In this document: in pieces, positions 11,351-23,209 of the stretch
How the letters are laid out: every line of letters starts with the position of its first letter
Position numbering within the stretch: the first letter of the stretch is position 1
Assembly: GCA_026214975.1 (NCBI GenBank)
Contig: CM047808.1
Location: forward strand, 2,842,073-2,906,072
Length of the DNA: 64,000 nucleotides
Reading direction: 5' to 3'
From: Gentiana macrophylla
Lineage: Eukaryota > Streptophyta > Magnoliopsida > Gentianales > Gentianaceae
Notes under the pieces: model-generated
Told to the model about the DNA's origin: nothing
What the model saw: the letters and a program-made list of their open reading frames with translations, nothing else
Database searches by the model: none
Translations under genes and position numbers: made by a program

Positions 11351-11962
11351 ACCTTTCCTTGCCCTCGAATTGATGTCGAATTCAAAATCCTCGATTAGAA
11401 ACTTGCACATCTGCTTCTTTCCAAATTTAGCAGCTAAGTGCAGCGCATTATAACCTTCGGCGTCTACTACTTTGGGTAACACCCTGTCAGATCCAATCTC
11501 AAGTCCTAAACCTAGTACGGCAGTGCCGTAGAGATTAAGCAACGAAACAAGTACAAATTCAAAATGAGGAAGAAAAAAAAAAAAAAAAAAAAAGGAATCA
11601 TTAGCGCACAGTTGAGTCTAGTCAGATCTCCGTCGGAAGCTGCCTTGAGAAATTCTGCAAGAAAATTAATGCCGGAAAAGCAAGAAAATATGCATGTAAT
11701 TCGATGAAGTTCTTAGAAGGATCGATCGAAACGGTTAACATATTATTCTTCAATTCAGGCATACCTGATTTATGATTTGAAGCCGCCATGTGTTTGGAAA
11801 ATGAATCAACCGAGTTTACAGCTGTAATTAATTGCAGAACCAGAAAACTCCGATTTGGAGAAGATGAACCAAGAACAATCACAAACAGAAAAGTGGCGGG
11901 AAACAGTTACGTATTCTACAATTTATCTTCGAATAATAACAGAATTAATCTCCTATTTACTG

Positions 11963-11970
11963 TATTTATA
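11963..11970 (-). promoter_or_regulatory. Probable TATA box of the ankyrin/TPR gene
   Basis: The minus strand reads TATAAATA about 175 bp upstream of the candidate start codon at 11789. It suggests the locus once had, or still has, a working core promoter. Confidence 0.45.
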
Positions 11971-11989
11971 AGCGGGAAATAATCTACTA

Positions 11990-12905
11990 TTTAGTATTTA
12001 ATGTATTAATATCTGAGGGGAAATTGCAAAATTGGACTTTCATATCAAGTTTGGTTTCATACGTTTCTTAGTATCCATTTTGACTCCGTAACTTAAAAAA
12101 ACATCAATTTTGGTCTATTACGTTTGTAACTATCATTTTGGTCCCATAACAGAATTAATCCCGACAACTTAGATGACTGAAGATCAAGGCTCTTCTCGTC
12201 GGGAAGGATCGGGTCAATCGGCCAATCCGGTGAGGGCTAAGAAACCCCGAAAGGGTTCTTCGAACTTGCCCATTGCAGGGCCCAGGGTTACTGATGTGCC
12301 TTCCTTTCTGAAAGCCGGAGGATGTGACGAAGATTTGCAACAATTAATGACGGTATGAATGCTGATGGGTATGTTGTCGTTTACTCCCAGCATTTTGAGG
12401 CAAGGCTAAGACTTCCAAAAGGACATAAGTCCGAGTATTTTCTCCTTGCAGGTCGGGTCAAAATTATCTTTTAAGTCGGGTTGGGTCTTTTTATGTGCAG
12501 TGTGCAGGTCGGAGTTATCTAAAGTCAAATATGGTCGGTTATCTATTTTCCATGCTGGTCGGATTTATCTTAACAAAACCAAATTTAAATAATCTTATAT
12601 TATTAGGTCATGTGTTATTAAGACAAGTATGGTTATTTATTTATTATTTCCCAGTAGGGTCGAAGTGATTCATTAAGCCAAATATGGCTATTTATTCATT
12701 TTTCTTGCAGGGCAAGTCATAGTTATACATTACGCCAAGCATGGCTGCTTATCTATCTTTCGTTGTAGGTTATGTTATGTGAAAGTTATAATGAAAGCTA
12801 AACATGGATGTATTATATATTCTTTCTACACGACACTTGACCACAATTTGAAATTATTTTATTAAGTTGAGTACGGCTACATGTCTATTTTACATTACAC
12901 GTTAT
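11990..12905. repeat. Decayed retroelement sequence, left side, with degenerate ~70-bp repeats
   Basis: From about 12430 to 12900 a loose unit recurs: 'aagccaaatatggctatttatt', then 'ttcttgcagg(t/g)', then 'gtcatagttat'-like text, each about 60-75 bases apart (near 12520, 12620, 12690, 12750, 12800, 12870). Together with 16134-17505 on the other side of the hAT element it looks like one old LTR retrotransposon non-coding region split by the hAT insertion. A short ORF at 12173-12358 (basic, SGQS/RAKKPRKG) is not assignable. Confidence 0.45.
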
Positions 12906-12913
12906 GAGTCTAT

Positions 12914-15900
12914 CAGGGGCGGACCCACACCCCCCAGGGGGGGTCCAGTGACCCCACTCGATTTAAAAAAAAAAAATGCAAAACGACGTCGTTTTTGCGT
13001 TTTGACAAAAAAATATAATTTTAACCTAATTTTAATAAAATTAGACTTTCCCGATTTCCCTCCCATTTTAGCCTCATTCGAGAAGCGTCCCCTTTGCTCT
13101 GCTCCGACTCCAAGAAGACAAGAAGTCCGACCTCCACTCTCCATCATTACCGTCTCCGTTCTTGGACTTCAGCCGCGCCGCTCGCTGCAGATTTATCTTC
13201 TTCTTCTCGGTCTTTCTTTGGAGGCTGGAGCCATCAATCAATCGGTCCTCTTGGCTCTTCTTCTCCGGTGCTCGCTCACTTTGCGCTTCTTCTTCTCCGG
13301 TGCTCATTTGAAGGTAATAATTTGATTTCATTTGTTGTGTTGTTAATCACTTAATAGTTAATTCAGTTAATTGTTAGTTGTTACCCTAATTTTTAGTTTT
13401 TTACACCCCTGTGGCTGTGTGTGTGGTGCGCCTGTTTATTTTTATTTTTATTTTCTTAACAGATTAATTGATATATCAGTTATATGGACCGTTTTCTTAA
13501 TAAACGAAGTCGGGTTGGTGAATTTGAGGAAATTGTTACCGAGTTTGAGAATCCGGGAGTGGGTGCATCTAGCGGGGTTAGTTCTCATAGTAGACAAATT
13601 GTTGATTTGAGTAGCCTCCTGCAGAGCCTTCTTGAAAGGAAAAATATATCGAGTATCATCCGAATCAAATTGATGAAATTAGAAGAGCTTATATCTTAAA
13701 GGGACCTTGTCAACCCCATGATCATGAATTTCCTAAGACAAAGTATGGAACGAGAACTCGTCGATTTAATCCAATGTGGTTTAAAGAATATGCTAATTGG
13801 TTAGAATATAGCATTAAGGAAGACAAAGCATATTGCTTGTGTTGTTATTTGTTTAGAGATGAATTTGGGAATCAAGGTAGTGGTGGCGCATTTGTAAGTG
13901 AAGGTTTTAATGCTTGGAATAAAAAAGAGAGGTTAGGAATCCATGTTGGTAATGAATCTAGTTCTCATAATTTTGCATTGAGGAAATGTGAGGATCTAAG
14001 GAGACAAGAGCGTTCCATTGAGGTTTCTTTTCATAAACATACAAATATTCAAAAACAGGAATATTTGGCTCGATTAAGTGCTACCATTGAAGTATGTAGA
14101 ATTCTGTTACATCAAGGGTTGGCTTTTCGTGGTCATGATGAGTCCGAAGGTTCTTCAAATCAAGGAAATTTTCTTGAATTTCTTAAATACTCTGCTAATA
14201 TAAGTGAGCATATCCGTAAAGTTGTCCTTGAAAATGCTCCAAAAAATCATCAAATGACATCTCAAGTATTGTAAAGCGTTATTAATTGTTTTGCTAAGGA
14301 GATACAACTTCGTATACTTGATGAGATGAAAGGTGATTTTTTTCATTGTTGGTGGGCGAGTCTCAGTGATGTCTCAGGGAAAGAACAAATGGTTGTGATT
14401 TTTCGATTTGTTATTTCATCATGGGAATGTAAAAAGAGATTTATTAGTGTTACCCATGTGAAGGAGACATCGTCTTGAATTTGAAATCTGCCATTGATAA
14501 TTTATTTTCTTTGAGTTGGGCTTGAGTTTGATGACAATTCGTGGTCAAGCGGTATGATGGGGCCGATAATATGAAGGGTAGGTTCAATGGGTTGAAAACT
14601 TTGATTATGAGAGAAAACAAGTCTGCATATTATATTCACTGCTTTTGCCCATCAACCGGTTGGCTCTTCTTTGCCGTGGCTAAAAAACATCAAGATGTCG
14701 AATCATTTTTTTCTATGACATCCATGTTGACGAGTGTTGTCGGTGCATCTTGCAAGCGTAAAGATATGGTTCGAGAATTCCAAGCGAAAAAGATATTGGA
14801 AGATATCAATAATGGTTTGATTGAAACAGGATCAGGATTAAACCAAGAGGTAAGTCTTAAAAGGGCCGGAGATACACGTTGGGGATCTCATCACGATTCT
14901 TTGATAAACTTGGTTCTTTTGTTCTCTAGTGTTGTTGAGGTTCTAAAATTTGTTGATTGTGATGCTCACGATACTCCAAAAGCAGAACCAAGCAAAAGGT
15001 TTGTTGATATATTTTGAATCCTTTGATTTTGTCTTCAATTTACAGTTGATGTTGAAAATTTTGATGATCACAAATGGGTTGTCAATAGCTTTGCAAAAAA
15101 AAGATCAAGACATTGTGAATGCTATGAGATTTGTTGAAATGACAAAGAAGCAATTGCAAGAGTTAAGAGATCATGGATGGGAGGATCTCTTAGGTAATAT
15201 CAACGCATTTTGTGATAAGCATGATATTGATTGTTTGGATATGAATCTTTGAGTATGTTTTTTCATTCAATCGTCGGCGTAAAAGTAACATCACTAATGA
15301 TTTTCGTTATCGTGTGGAATGTTTTTATGCAATTGTGGATATGCAACTTTCGAGAGATAAATGATCGATTTCTTGAGATCAATTTCGAAAGTTACTTTTG
15401 TATTGCTAGTTTGAGTCCATTCGATCATTTTGCGGGGTTTGATGTAAAAGGTTGATGAAGATGGCTGAGTTTTATCCTAATGACTTCTCCCCGTATGAAT
15501 GTATGGTGTTAAGAACTCAACTGGATACATATATTATGGATGTGTCAACGGATGACAGATTTAGTGACTTGAATGGGATTGGCAGTCTATCTACATTGTT
15601 GGTGCAAACAAGAAAGCACGTTGGGTATAATTTGGTGTATCGGCTTTTGAGGCTAGCTTTGGTTTTGCCGGTAGCAACAGCAAGTGTGGAAAGAGGCTTC
15701 TCTGCAATGACCATTGTTAAGACACCGTTGCGGAATCGAATGGCTGATGAATTGCTAAGCGATTGTCTTATTTGTGACATTGAAAAGGATTTGCTAAATA
15801 GTATTAGCACTGATGTCGTTATTGAACGATTTCAAAACATGAAAACTCGTAGGGGACAATTGTAATTTATGGGCGATGTACGCTTATTTTGTGCTTGATT

Positions 15901-16125
15901 TGAAACAGTTTTAATTGGTTGGCTATATTTTGTAATTTTGTGTCATGATAAGTTGAAATTTATGACTATATATTGTACTTTTGATCCAGGAACAATTATA
16001 ATCCATCAACTATTTTTTGTAATATTTGCCGGAAAAAAGTTTCAATTTGTCGGTTTTTTTTTTTTTTTTTTAGACTTGCGATATTTTTGTGACCCCACTG
16101 AACTTTCATCCTGGATCCGCCACTG
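12914..16125 (+). mobile_element. hAT DNA transposon, 3,212 bp, complete ends
   Basis: Terminal inverted repeats are CAGGGGCGGACCCA on the left and CAGTGGCGGATCCA on the right (reverse complement). They are flanked by a perfect 8-bp target duplication gagtctat at 12906-12913 and 16126-16133. The motif 'gaccccact' is repeated just inside both ends. Inside is a transposase of the TTF-type zinc finger / DUF4371 / hAT-dimerisation type, broken by frame changes. The ends look intact enough to be mobilised in trans, but the element cannot supply its own transposase. Confidence 0.95.
13484..15865 (+). pseudogene. hAT transposase (TTF zinc finger, DUF4371, hAT dimerisation), frameshifted
   Basis: Pieces in at least five frame segments: 13484-about 13640 (MDRFLNKRSR, N-terminus); 13650-14274 after a shift (CQPHDHEFPKT, then KAYCLCCYLF in the TTF-type zinc finger, then DUF4371 text); 14541-15017; 14950-15252; 15231-15455; and 15452-15865. 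The last contains the hAT C-terminal dimerisation motif (LPVATASVERGFSAM and NRMADELLSDCL). Zinc-finger proteins of the ZMYM1-like class in plants have this order. Stops at 14272 and several shifts rule out a functional product. Confidence 0.9.
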
Positions 16126-16133
16126 GAGTCTAT

Positions 16134-17605
16134 AGGTTGAAATTATCTCATAAAGCAAACCTAACCTACTAGACCTAACATATGATTCATATCCCAACTC
16201 GGAGTCTAGCGGCTTTTGACATGGGTATGACCGGCCTTCCTACACATTACACTCATCGAACTTCTTAAGGCCATATCGGTATAAGTGGTCGATCTCGGTC
16301 TCGATAATATTTATAGCCCACATCGTAAAATATGAATGGGCTTCAACATGAAATTTCTTGAGAAACCTCGTCAGAGGGGGTCTCCCATGACCTGGACTCA
16401 GAAGATTGCACATGGGATTCCTACTTCAGCCATATACGCCTCAGAAACCTCTCTGCTAATATTACCGGAGGAGGATGAGGAAGAAGAAAAGATGATAGTA
16501 TTGTGGTATACACTCATAATTTGGGGAAAAATATAACAAGGAATTATATTGAGGCAAAAATGGCTTACTTGTTGCCGAAATAAAAACTCTCTCTTGGATG
16601 AAGTTGATGAGGAAGATCTCACAGTTCAGATCTGCAAATTTATGAAGATAAAAGATAATATGTTGCACTACCTCTCCTGTTATAGTGGGAAAAAGATGGT
16701 TAGATGAAGAGACGTTGAATCTTATACCGTTTCGGGTGAGATTGCATCTTTTCAGACAAGCATGTGATATGGAGCCTCAAAAAGATAACTAAGACATTTC
16801 AAAATTAAGAAATGCAAGTTGTCAACTGAGAGACATACGTCATTCAAGTCAGGACGATTATACCTTGACCTTTTTTATTGTGCCACGTCATTTTAGTACA
16901 AACCTAGCTCATGATGCATATCCTATTTTAGGTCTGGGAGGCAATTGACATGGGTGAGATAGGCTACCATACATATGGCATTCATCCAATTTCACAATTT
17001 AATAAAGATGGCTATGTCAACATGACTCATATCCAACACTGGCACGTGTACGTCGCCTCTTATATCGAATAACCGACATGGCGCAAGTCGTCATATGTCC
17101 CTTACAGCTTGTGTGACGCAGGTCACTTGCAGTCCATTATAGCCAACATGGCGCATGTCATCCGGACATTACGTAGATATTACATCACGACTGTAATTTC
17201 TCCAGTAATTGCTTCGTGATATATGCTACACCACTTAAATGCGCAATAATGCCTTTGCCCATTATGGTACGTTACATAAAGGGGTCATTCTCCTCATTCA
17301 ACAGATATGCACACATTTACATACCGAACACACAATCTATAGAAATTTCTCTATTACCGAACTGACTTGAGTGTCGAAGTGACTACCTGCAAAACCAACT
17401 CCGGACTCTCTTACGTCTTGTTTGTTCAGGCTTCTTGGATCATCCTTTGGAGACTCACTTACCAGATTACCAACCCAAATTATACCCAGATGATTTCCAG
17501 GACGTTTAAGTACTAAATTGAAACCTTAGAGGTATAAATACAATTTTTGTGAAACAAAATGGATTTTCATGTATATCTATCCCTTGATACAACACTTGTA
17601 CACTA
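16134..17605. mobile_element. Decayed LTR retrotransposon, right side with LTR-like tail
   Basis: Continues the sequence interrupted by the hAT element. The end part (about 17260-17500) has the layout of a plant Gypsy LTR R/U5 region: 'ataaaggggtcattctcct', then 'gcacacatttac', then 'actgacttgagtgtcgaagt'. This last string resembles a motif common in plant Gypsy LTRs. No reading frame of a retrotransposon protein survives, and the matching second LTR and target duplication were not found. Confidence 0.5.
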
Positions 17606-17611
17606 ATTATA

Positions 17612-17945
17612 GAGCAATATACAACCACAACTAAATGACAGAACAAATTGACATAGTATTGATCTACGTCATTGATTATTGTGTGATCTAGATCAATCAA
17701 TATAGGTCCTACAAAAGAGCAATGATATGGACACAAAGGTTGTGTCACAACTGATGACACAACTGTGATATGCTCCGTTGATAATAATGTATCTAAACTG
17801 ATCAGATATAAATCTAACATGATCAACAGGATATATCACCGCTCATTGTGGCACAACCGTTGTACCCATATCATTACTCCTACAAAAATAAATAGTGTAG
17901 ATCAATATGTGTTGATTGATTGTGTCATTTAGTTGTGGTCATATC
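17612..17945. repeat. Foldback (MITE-like) inverted repeat
   Basis: The left arm begins 'accacaactaaatgaca' and contains 'attgatctac' and 'caatgatatgg'. The right arm contains the reverse complements in opposite order ('ccatatcatt', 'gtagatcaat', 'tgtcatttagttgtggt'). Arms are about 150 bases around a ~40-base middle. It lies about 290 bp past the 3' end of the pectate lyase coding region. Confidence 0.7.
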
Positions 17946-18231
17946 ATTTTTCCTAATTATAATACACTCGGTCATCAACATGTGGATTCCAATAACCAAT
18001 GATCGTATAATATGGTAGTGTAAAAGTTGGGATTTTTATTTTTGTTGTTGAAATTAATTAGGACGGCATATATTAAAAACATCACGTCAGATCTATTTTG
18101 GAAAATCGTATTGATATTTGATTTGTACTATGTCGAATGTAATCCCAATCAACATTTAATCTTACAGAAGTCAAATGTCATTCGAACTTTGCAAAATCAA
18201 ACATAAACCCAAGTGTCATGTAAATCGATCG
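17946..18231. other. Pectate lyase 3' flank
   Basis: Presumed 3' untranslated region and downstream flank of the minus-strand pectate lyase. No clear polyadenylation signal could be fixed. Short pieces such as 'gtcgaatgtaatcc' resemble the dispersed repeat family described at 56.3-57.0 kb. Confidence 0.4.
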
Positions 18232-21200
18232 TCAACAAGGGGAACCCATTTTACAGATTAGGGCACCAGCATTTTGGGTGATAGAAGTAACAAGAAAAGA
18301 GGGTCTAGCACTTAAACTTGATGCTTTTGCATAGCTTGAAGAGGCTCCAACTGTTCTTGATTGTGTGAAAAAAGCACCATTTAGCATTAGGTCCCCTTCT
18401 GATCTCCAATTCCAATTTTTCCATTCACTTTCTTCTGCATGCTCATATTTTGTCACCTACAATATGTAAATACTAAGTGTAATGATACATGCACAATCGT
18501 TTAGACACGACAAGTGACACAACTTTATCAACAAAGCCTATATACTTCACAATGTCATAAAAAGTTGAACATTTTTCAGAGTATAGTATCAACGGTACAT
18601 GGGATTAGACTTTCGATTTTTACTATACTTATCGACTAATCAAAATATTTGTAGTTTATCATTATGATTCATATAACTAAACAATAATTACACTATTGAT
18701 CTCGGTAAGACTCATAACATTCAATAGCTCTTGCATCACGTGTCACTCTGTTATCGTTATTTTCTAATGACACAGCCGCAATATTATGATGCAACCGTGA
18801 TTTTAGAGTTCTGCCAAGTGACTGACATTGATTAATTCTCACACTTTCTCACACATAACAGATGTGTGTGGGTGTGAGTTGATCGATTTAATCATAATTT
18901 CCACTTAATTGGTATAACTTTTTAATCACTTCATTTCATAAGCCCTTAGCATTAACATTCCAAGAGAAAAAGGTGACAAGTTAATAAATGTTTAGTAAAT
19001 ACTAATTAATGAATCTTTAAGTTTAGCTTCCATCCTATACAACCAAAAAGTAGTAGTATTAAAGACGGTTCCACTTGACCATATACTATATAATATATAA
19101 TTATACAAAACAAATTAAAGTTTATGTTAATGCATGCATGTGCAGCTGCTGCTGTAGAAACACAAATATATGTATTTGGCTCCAGAGCTGCGGATCCAAA
19201 AAAATTTATCAGTGAAGGCACCAAAATAAATTCAAAGAGCGAGTGGAGACATTAATAATTTTACATTTTGTACCAATAAAAATACATCAATATTCGGATC
19301 TGAGTTGGGGCACTTGCCCTCCTAAGTCTACAAGAGTACACACATTGACTCCACATAGGCGGACCCAGAGGCGGACACACATGCACAACAATGGGGTCCA
19401 CGGACCCCCTTGAACCGAAGAAAAACAGTGTATATTACACCGAAAAAAAATTTATGCACCCCCTGAAAAAAAAATTTTACTTAGATAAAGTATTTGGCAC
19501 ACTTCTGACTTTTTTTTAGCTCAAGCCCCGCCATCAGGCGGACCTAAGTACAATCAGGTACATGAGATATATAACTGTCCCCTTGATCCGGAAAAAACAT
19601 ACTCTAATATATGTACTATGTATATTGTTTGTCCATTTATATTTTTTATTTGCTTCTTTAAAATTTCCATTGCCCTCTACCCGAGATCCTACGCACGTCT
19701 ACACAATTGAGAGATTAATTAATCATTGCATAAAACTTACTCATTGATATAAATGTAATAAATGGTCGATAATATAAAAATATGTTGTTTTGTATATAAT
19801 AACTTAATGGTTATGATCATAATCAAAGGACGGGGTGTCGAGTCCACTAGAGCCCAATTTTTTTTTTTTTAAAATACATTTGTTACGTCATAAATGATTA
19901 TTCCACAATAAATGCATGTGATAACAAAACGCCACAACAATTTTTTTCCATCCTCGAGTTTTTAGAACCCATTTGAATTAATAAGTCTCACATCATAATC
20001 AATGATACGTCTAAAAATTTGTTGTGAATTTTATTGTGACTATTTTGTTGTAAATTGATGTATAAGATATTTTAAACAAAAAATTATGTATGAAATTACC
20101 TCTTTTTTGAACCTATCATTTGGTGCAAGAAATCTATTTCCTTGACTATTAATTGTTGGAGAAGCACTCCCTCCAATTGCATACATTTCCCAATGTGTAT
20201 AGTCATTGTTCACCACATGAAAATACCCATGTCTACATCTGCATTAACAAAACAACAACAACAACGTCGTCATGTTTAGACAAGAATTTTCCCAACCCTC
20301 AAAAAATTCTTACATAGAGACTATTCAATGCATCTGAAATGTTGGATCAATGTCAAATGTGAAGCTAATCGAATCGACTTCAAAATCATCGACCACACCG
20401 ATATTTGACTTCTGAAAGTTGAATGTAAACTGAAGATATATTCAACTTTGTAAATGTCGAATATCCATTTTCGACCTCTATAAAGTCAAACATAGCATTA
20501 AATGTACTGCTATGATAGATTTACTGTGATGTACGTTAATAACAACGTCATTTTGAGAATTATATATAATTAATTATTACCTAGGCATTCTTTGAACAAG
20601 GCCTTCTCCAAAGTGATTGAAAGCAATTGTGACTTGCATCTTTTTATCTTGAATGTAGGAATCACTATGTCCCAAAAGCATAACTTTATCATGATGTGTC
20701 ATATAATTATTTGAAATAGTTATAAAAGTAGACCCTTGAATTGCATCAATAAGACCATCATGACAATTCGATAACGAGCAATGATCCACCCAAACATGGC
20801 TACCTCCGAATATCGATACACCGTCACCGTCGGATATCGTCCTCCATCCGTAATGCCATGGGGTGCTCCTCACCATAACATTCCCACCTTGCTTACAATC
20901 ATGTATATTTATACCATGTATAATAATATTTGTCACATATTGTATAGTTATACATGGCCCACCAGATATATGTACACCAACTCCTCTACCATCAATGGTC
21001 TTAAACGAGTTCATGATCAACTCTTCTTTCAATCGAATCACCATATCGCGTTCGAATATGATCCACAATGGCTTGTCTTGGATCACGGCGTAACGTAAAG
21101 TCCCCGGTTTAGGAGTAACCGGATCATCGTCGTTAGAGTCAGTTACTACGTATATCTCACCGTCTCTTCCTCCTATGGCGTCCTTTCCGAACCCGATCGC

Positions 21201-21367
21201 GCAATCCGCAAGCCGTTGGCGGTTTAACTCCCAATTGGGATCACATCTCCAACAATCATCAATTGGATTGCCTGTCACACAAGAAAAGAAGCCTAATTGA
21301 CGCCTTGTTGTAGTAGCATTCTTGATGCTCCTGCATGAATAATTATTTTAAACATTAACAAAAACAT

Positions 21368-21401
<34 letters not shown>

Positions 21402-21709
21402 TGTTACACTTATATTAGAAAAAGGTTGATCTCCAATTTAAAGGGCCTTCATTGTTCTGCTATTAGGACTGTAGAGGACGTATACCGAATGATAAATTCA
21501 ATGTAAAACTTTTATGACGGAAAAATCGACTATCTACGGAATCGAATATGTGTATAATATGATATATTGTATGCATATATGTTGATAATGTACCTGTTTA
21601 CTTGTTGAACAACTTGGTTAATGTCTTGTAATGGTGGAGAAGAGGCAATGAAAAGTGGAGATAGTAAAAATAATGTGAGAAGATGGAGAGAAATTTGGAT
21701 TATTGCCAT
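18232..21709 (-). CDS. Pectate lyase (polysaccharide lyase family 1), PLY18-like
   Basis: Secreted Ca2+-dependent enzyme that cleaves de-esterified homogalacturonan by beta-elimination in the cell wall. Exons are 21709-21594, 21330-20581, 20238-20100 and 18456-18232: 1,230 nt, 409 aa plus TGA. All introns are GT-AG and the phases agree. Residues 1 to about 25 form a hydrophobic signal peptide ([18 protein letters not shown]). The parallel beta-helix contains [10 protein letters not shown] and DGLIDAI (calcium-binding aspartates near 221, 230 and 234) and VQRMPRCRHG with the catalytic-region arginine near 286. The C-terminus ends in KMGSPC. Length and motifs match plant pectate lyases of the PLY18 class. 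No lesions are seen. Intron 3 (1.64 kb) holds repeat remnants. The neighbouring ORF start at 21278 is internal; the true start is at 21709. Confidence 0.96.
19355..19550. repeat. hAT MITE remnants in pectate lyase intron 3
   Basis: The text 'taggcggacccaga' at the left and 'catcaggcggaccta' at the right, with 'ggggtccacggaccccc' between, resembles decayed ends of the GGCGGACCCA-ended hAT family. Orientation and duplication are unclear. Confidence 0.45.
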
Positions 21710-22290
21710 TTAGAAGGTATAGTATAGTGGGTGAGTTGAGGAGGAAATTGAGTAGTAATCATGTGGTTTATAAAGGTATAAGAAAAGTAAATGAGAGTAT
21801 TATGATATTCAGATGAATAAAATAAGGGTATTAAAATATTAGTGGTGCCACAGTTGATCTATTCGAGTATCACACTTCGGAAAATTTCGATTTTAATTTA
21901 CAGAGATCTGAATCTGATTTCGACCATTTCAAAGTCGAGTTTTGTAAAAAATTCTACTCTGAAGAAATCAAATTTTCGATATAATGCATCAACGAAAGAT
22001 TAACTGTGGTGTCATTAACGGTGTCCATAAAATAAAAGATTGTTGATGCATTCATTTGGATACAACAATTGTTGTTACAACTTGATGTGTCACTAGAATC
22101 ATTTATGATGCGACAATATGATCCTTCCTTTATTATCTGAAATCTCACTATCACACCATTATCCATTTATCAAATATTTTTAACAATTTCGGAATCAGAT
22201 ACGATATATAGTGGTACAGACCATTTCACTTCCTGCTTAGAGTAGGGTACGGTTCCCTGCCGCCCAAATAAACATCCTCGTCCTCTTTCC
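21710..22290. other. Pectate lyase 5' flank / promoter region
   Basis: Upstream of the minus-strand start at 21709. 'ctttataaaccacatg' on the minus strand near 21775-21760 gives a TATA-like element about 60 bp upstream of the ATG. Farther up (21850-22170) lies a diverged copy of the dispersed 'aaagtcgaa' repeat family. No gene. Confidence 0.45.
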
Positions 22291-22294
22291 CAAT

Positions 22295-22850
22295 ATATAT
22301 ATATATACTCCACACCAAATAAATCATTTGTATGCTACCTTCCCCACACCAAATATTCTATCTTTATATATATATATCATTTGTATGCTACCTTCCCCAC
22401 ACCAAATATTCTCTCTTTAGAGCATCTCCAACGGCCTCCGGCAACAAATACACCAAATCATCAATTTGCCGGGACTTTTACATCAAATTTTATCCATCCT
22501 AAAATTCAACTATATAATAAAATTCCACAAAGAGACGGGAAAAAAAATATAAAACTAATGAACAGTGATTTGCTGGGGGTCTCATTCTCCCAACAAATTT
22601 GCTGGTAGATTCAGCCACACCAAATATTCTATCTATCTATCTATCTATATATATATATATATATATATATATCATTTGTATGCTACCTTTCCCACACCAA
22701 ATATTCTCTCTTTACAACATAACTAGCTCCACGCCGGCACGCCGCCATCCTATTGCCATATATATATATATATCATTTGTATGCTGCCGTCCCACTATAT
22801 ATTCTATCTTTACAACCTAACTAGCTCCACGCCGCCATCCTATTGCTTGA
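22295..22850. repeat. Interrupted tandem array with TA/CTAT microsatellites
   Basis: A ~45-base unit 'atcatttgtatgctacctt' plus 'ccccacaccaaatattct' occurs near 22323, 22377, 22671 and (diverged) 22773, separated by (TA)n tracts. A second string 'aactagctccacgccg' occurs twice (22721 and 22820). The stretch 22419-22612, beginning 'agagcatctccaacgg', breaks the array and may be a separate small insertion. Confidence 0.7.
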
Positions 22851-22949
22851 TTATTAAAGTCAAAAGAGGTGGTTTCTACGTGGATATTTGATATTAGACA
22901 TTTTAAGTGGTTTTATCAAGATCGCGTATTTAATATTTTTTTTTTTTCA

Positions 22950-23209
22950 ATTTCTTACCGCACCACATGTATATTTCTTTTTCTACTTTCAGCACCACAT
23001 TAGAAACGTCAATATCGATGACGCTTCTTTTCGATAATAACGTCAGATGACCGATATTTTTCACCAACAACACATTTATAACTATAACGTCAGTAGCACT
23101 GACGTTGTTATTGAGAATGAACGCCGATACCACTAGCTAACATTATTTGCTAAAAAATAATCATGTCGCTCTAAGTAATTTTTTAGATGCCGGCAACAGT
23201 TTTGTAGTG
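22950..23209. mobile_element. CACTA transposon end (remnant)
   Basis: The reverse complement of 23200-23209 reads CACTACAAAA, the canonical CACTA terminus, preceded inward by gccggcaacag. Subterminal repeats containing 'acgtca' motifs occur several times between 22990 and 23120. No opposite end or transposase was found, so this is a remnant. Confidence 0.5.

Larger units (their letters stand above)
6171..11789 (-). pseudogene. Ankyrin/TPR repeat protein gene, reduced or truncated
   Basis: Exon-like pieces on the minus strand resemble plant ankyrin-TPR proteins (TPR10 / At3g04710 type). Exon 1 is 11789-11765 (ATG, donor CAG|gtatgc). Exon 2 starts at 11654 (LKAASDGDLTRLN). A further piece ends at 11353 and holds an ankyrin unit (DAEGYNALHLAAKFGKKQM). 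The next supported exon is 6736-about 6607 (ankyrin unit DPLTKAACKGDTRIIKRLL), then a short one near 6468-6425, then a TPR-like piece near 6380-6230 (NALRDAKECVKLAPRWKKAHYREGT). A TATA box lies upstream. Most ankyrin units of the family and the C-terminal TPRs are absent, the ~4.6-kb gap is full of repeats, and the LINE abuts the 3' side. It is probably a pseudogene; a short expressed gene cannot be excluded. Confidence 0.55.

Noticed and set aside
13094..13354. Serine/leucine-rich ORFs at the left of the hAT element
   Set aside because: They lie before the transposase start in a CT-rich leader and overlap each other in several frames; probably non-coding.
22599..22820. ORF with a long run of alternating I and Y residues
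   Set aside because: Translation of a TA microsatellite.
22295..22850. Regularly spaced repeats reminiscent of a CRISPR array
   Set aside because: The genome is a plant's, spacers are TA microsatellites, and units vary; it is a simple interrupted tandem array.
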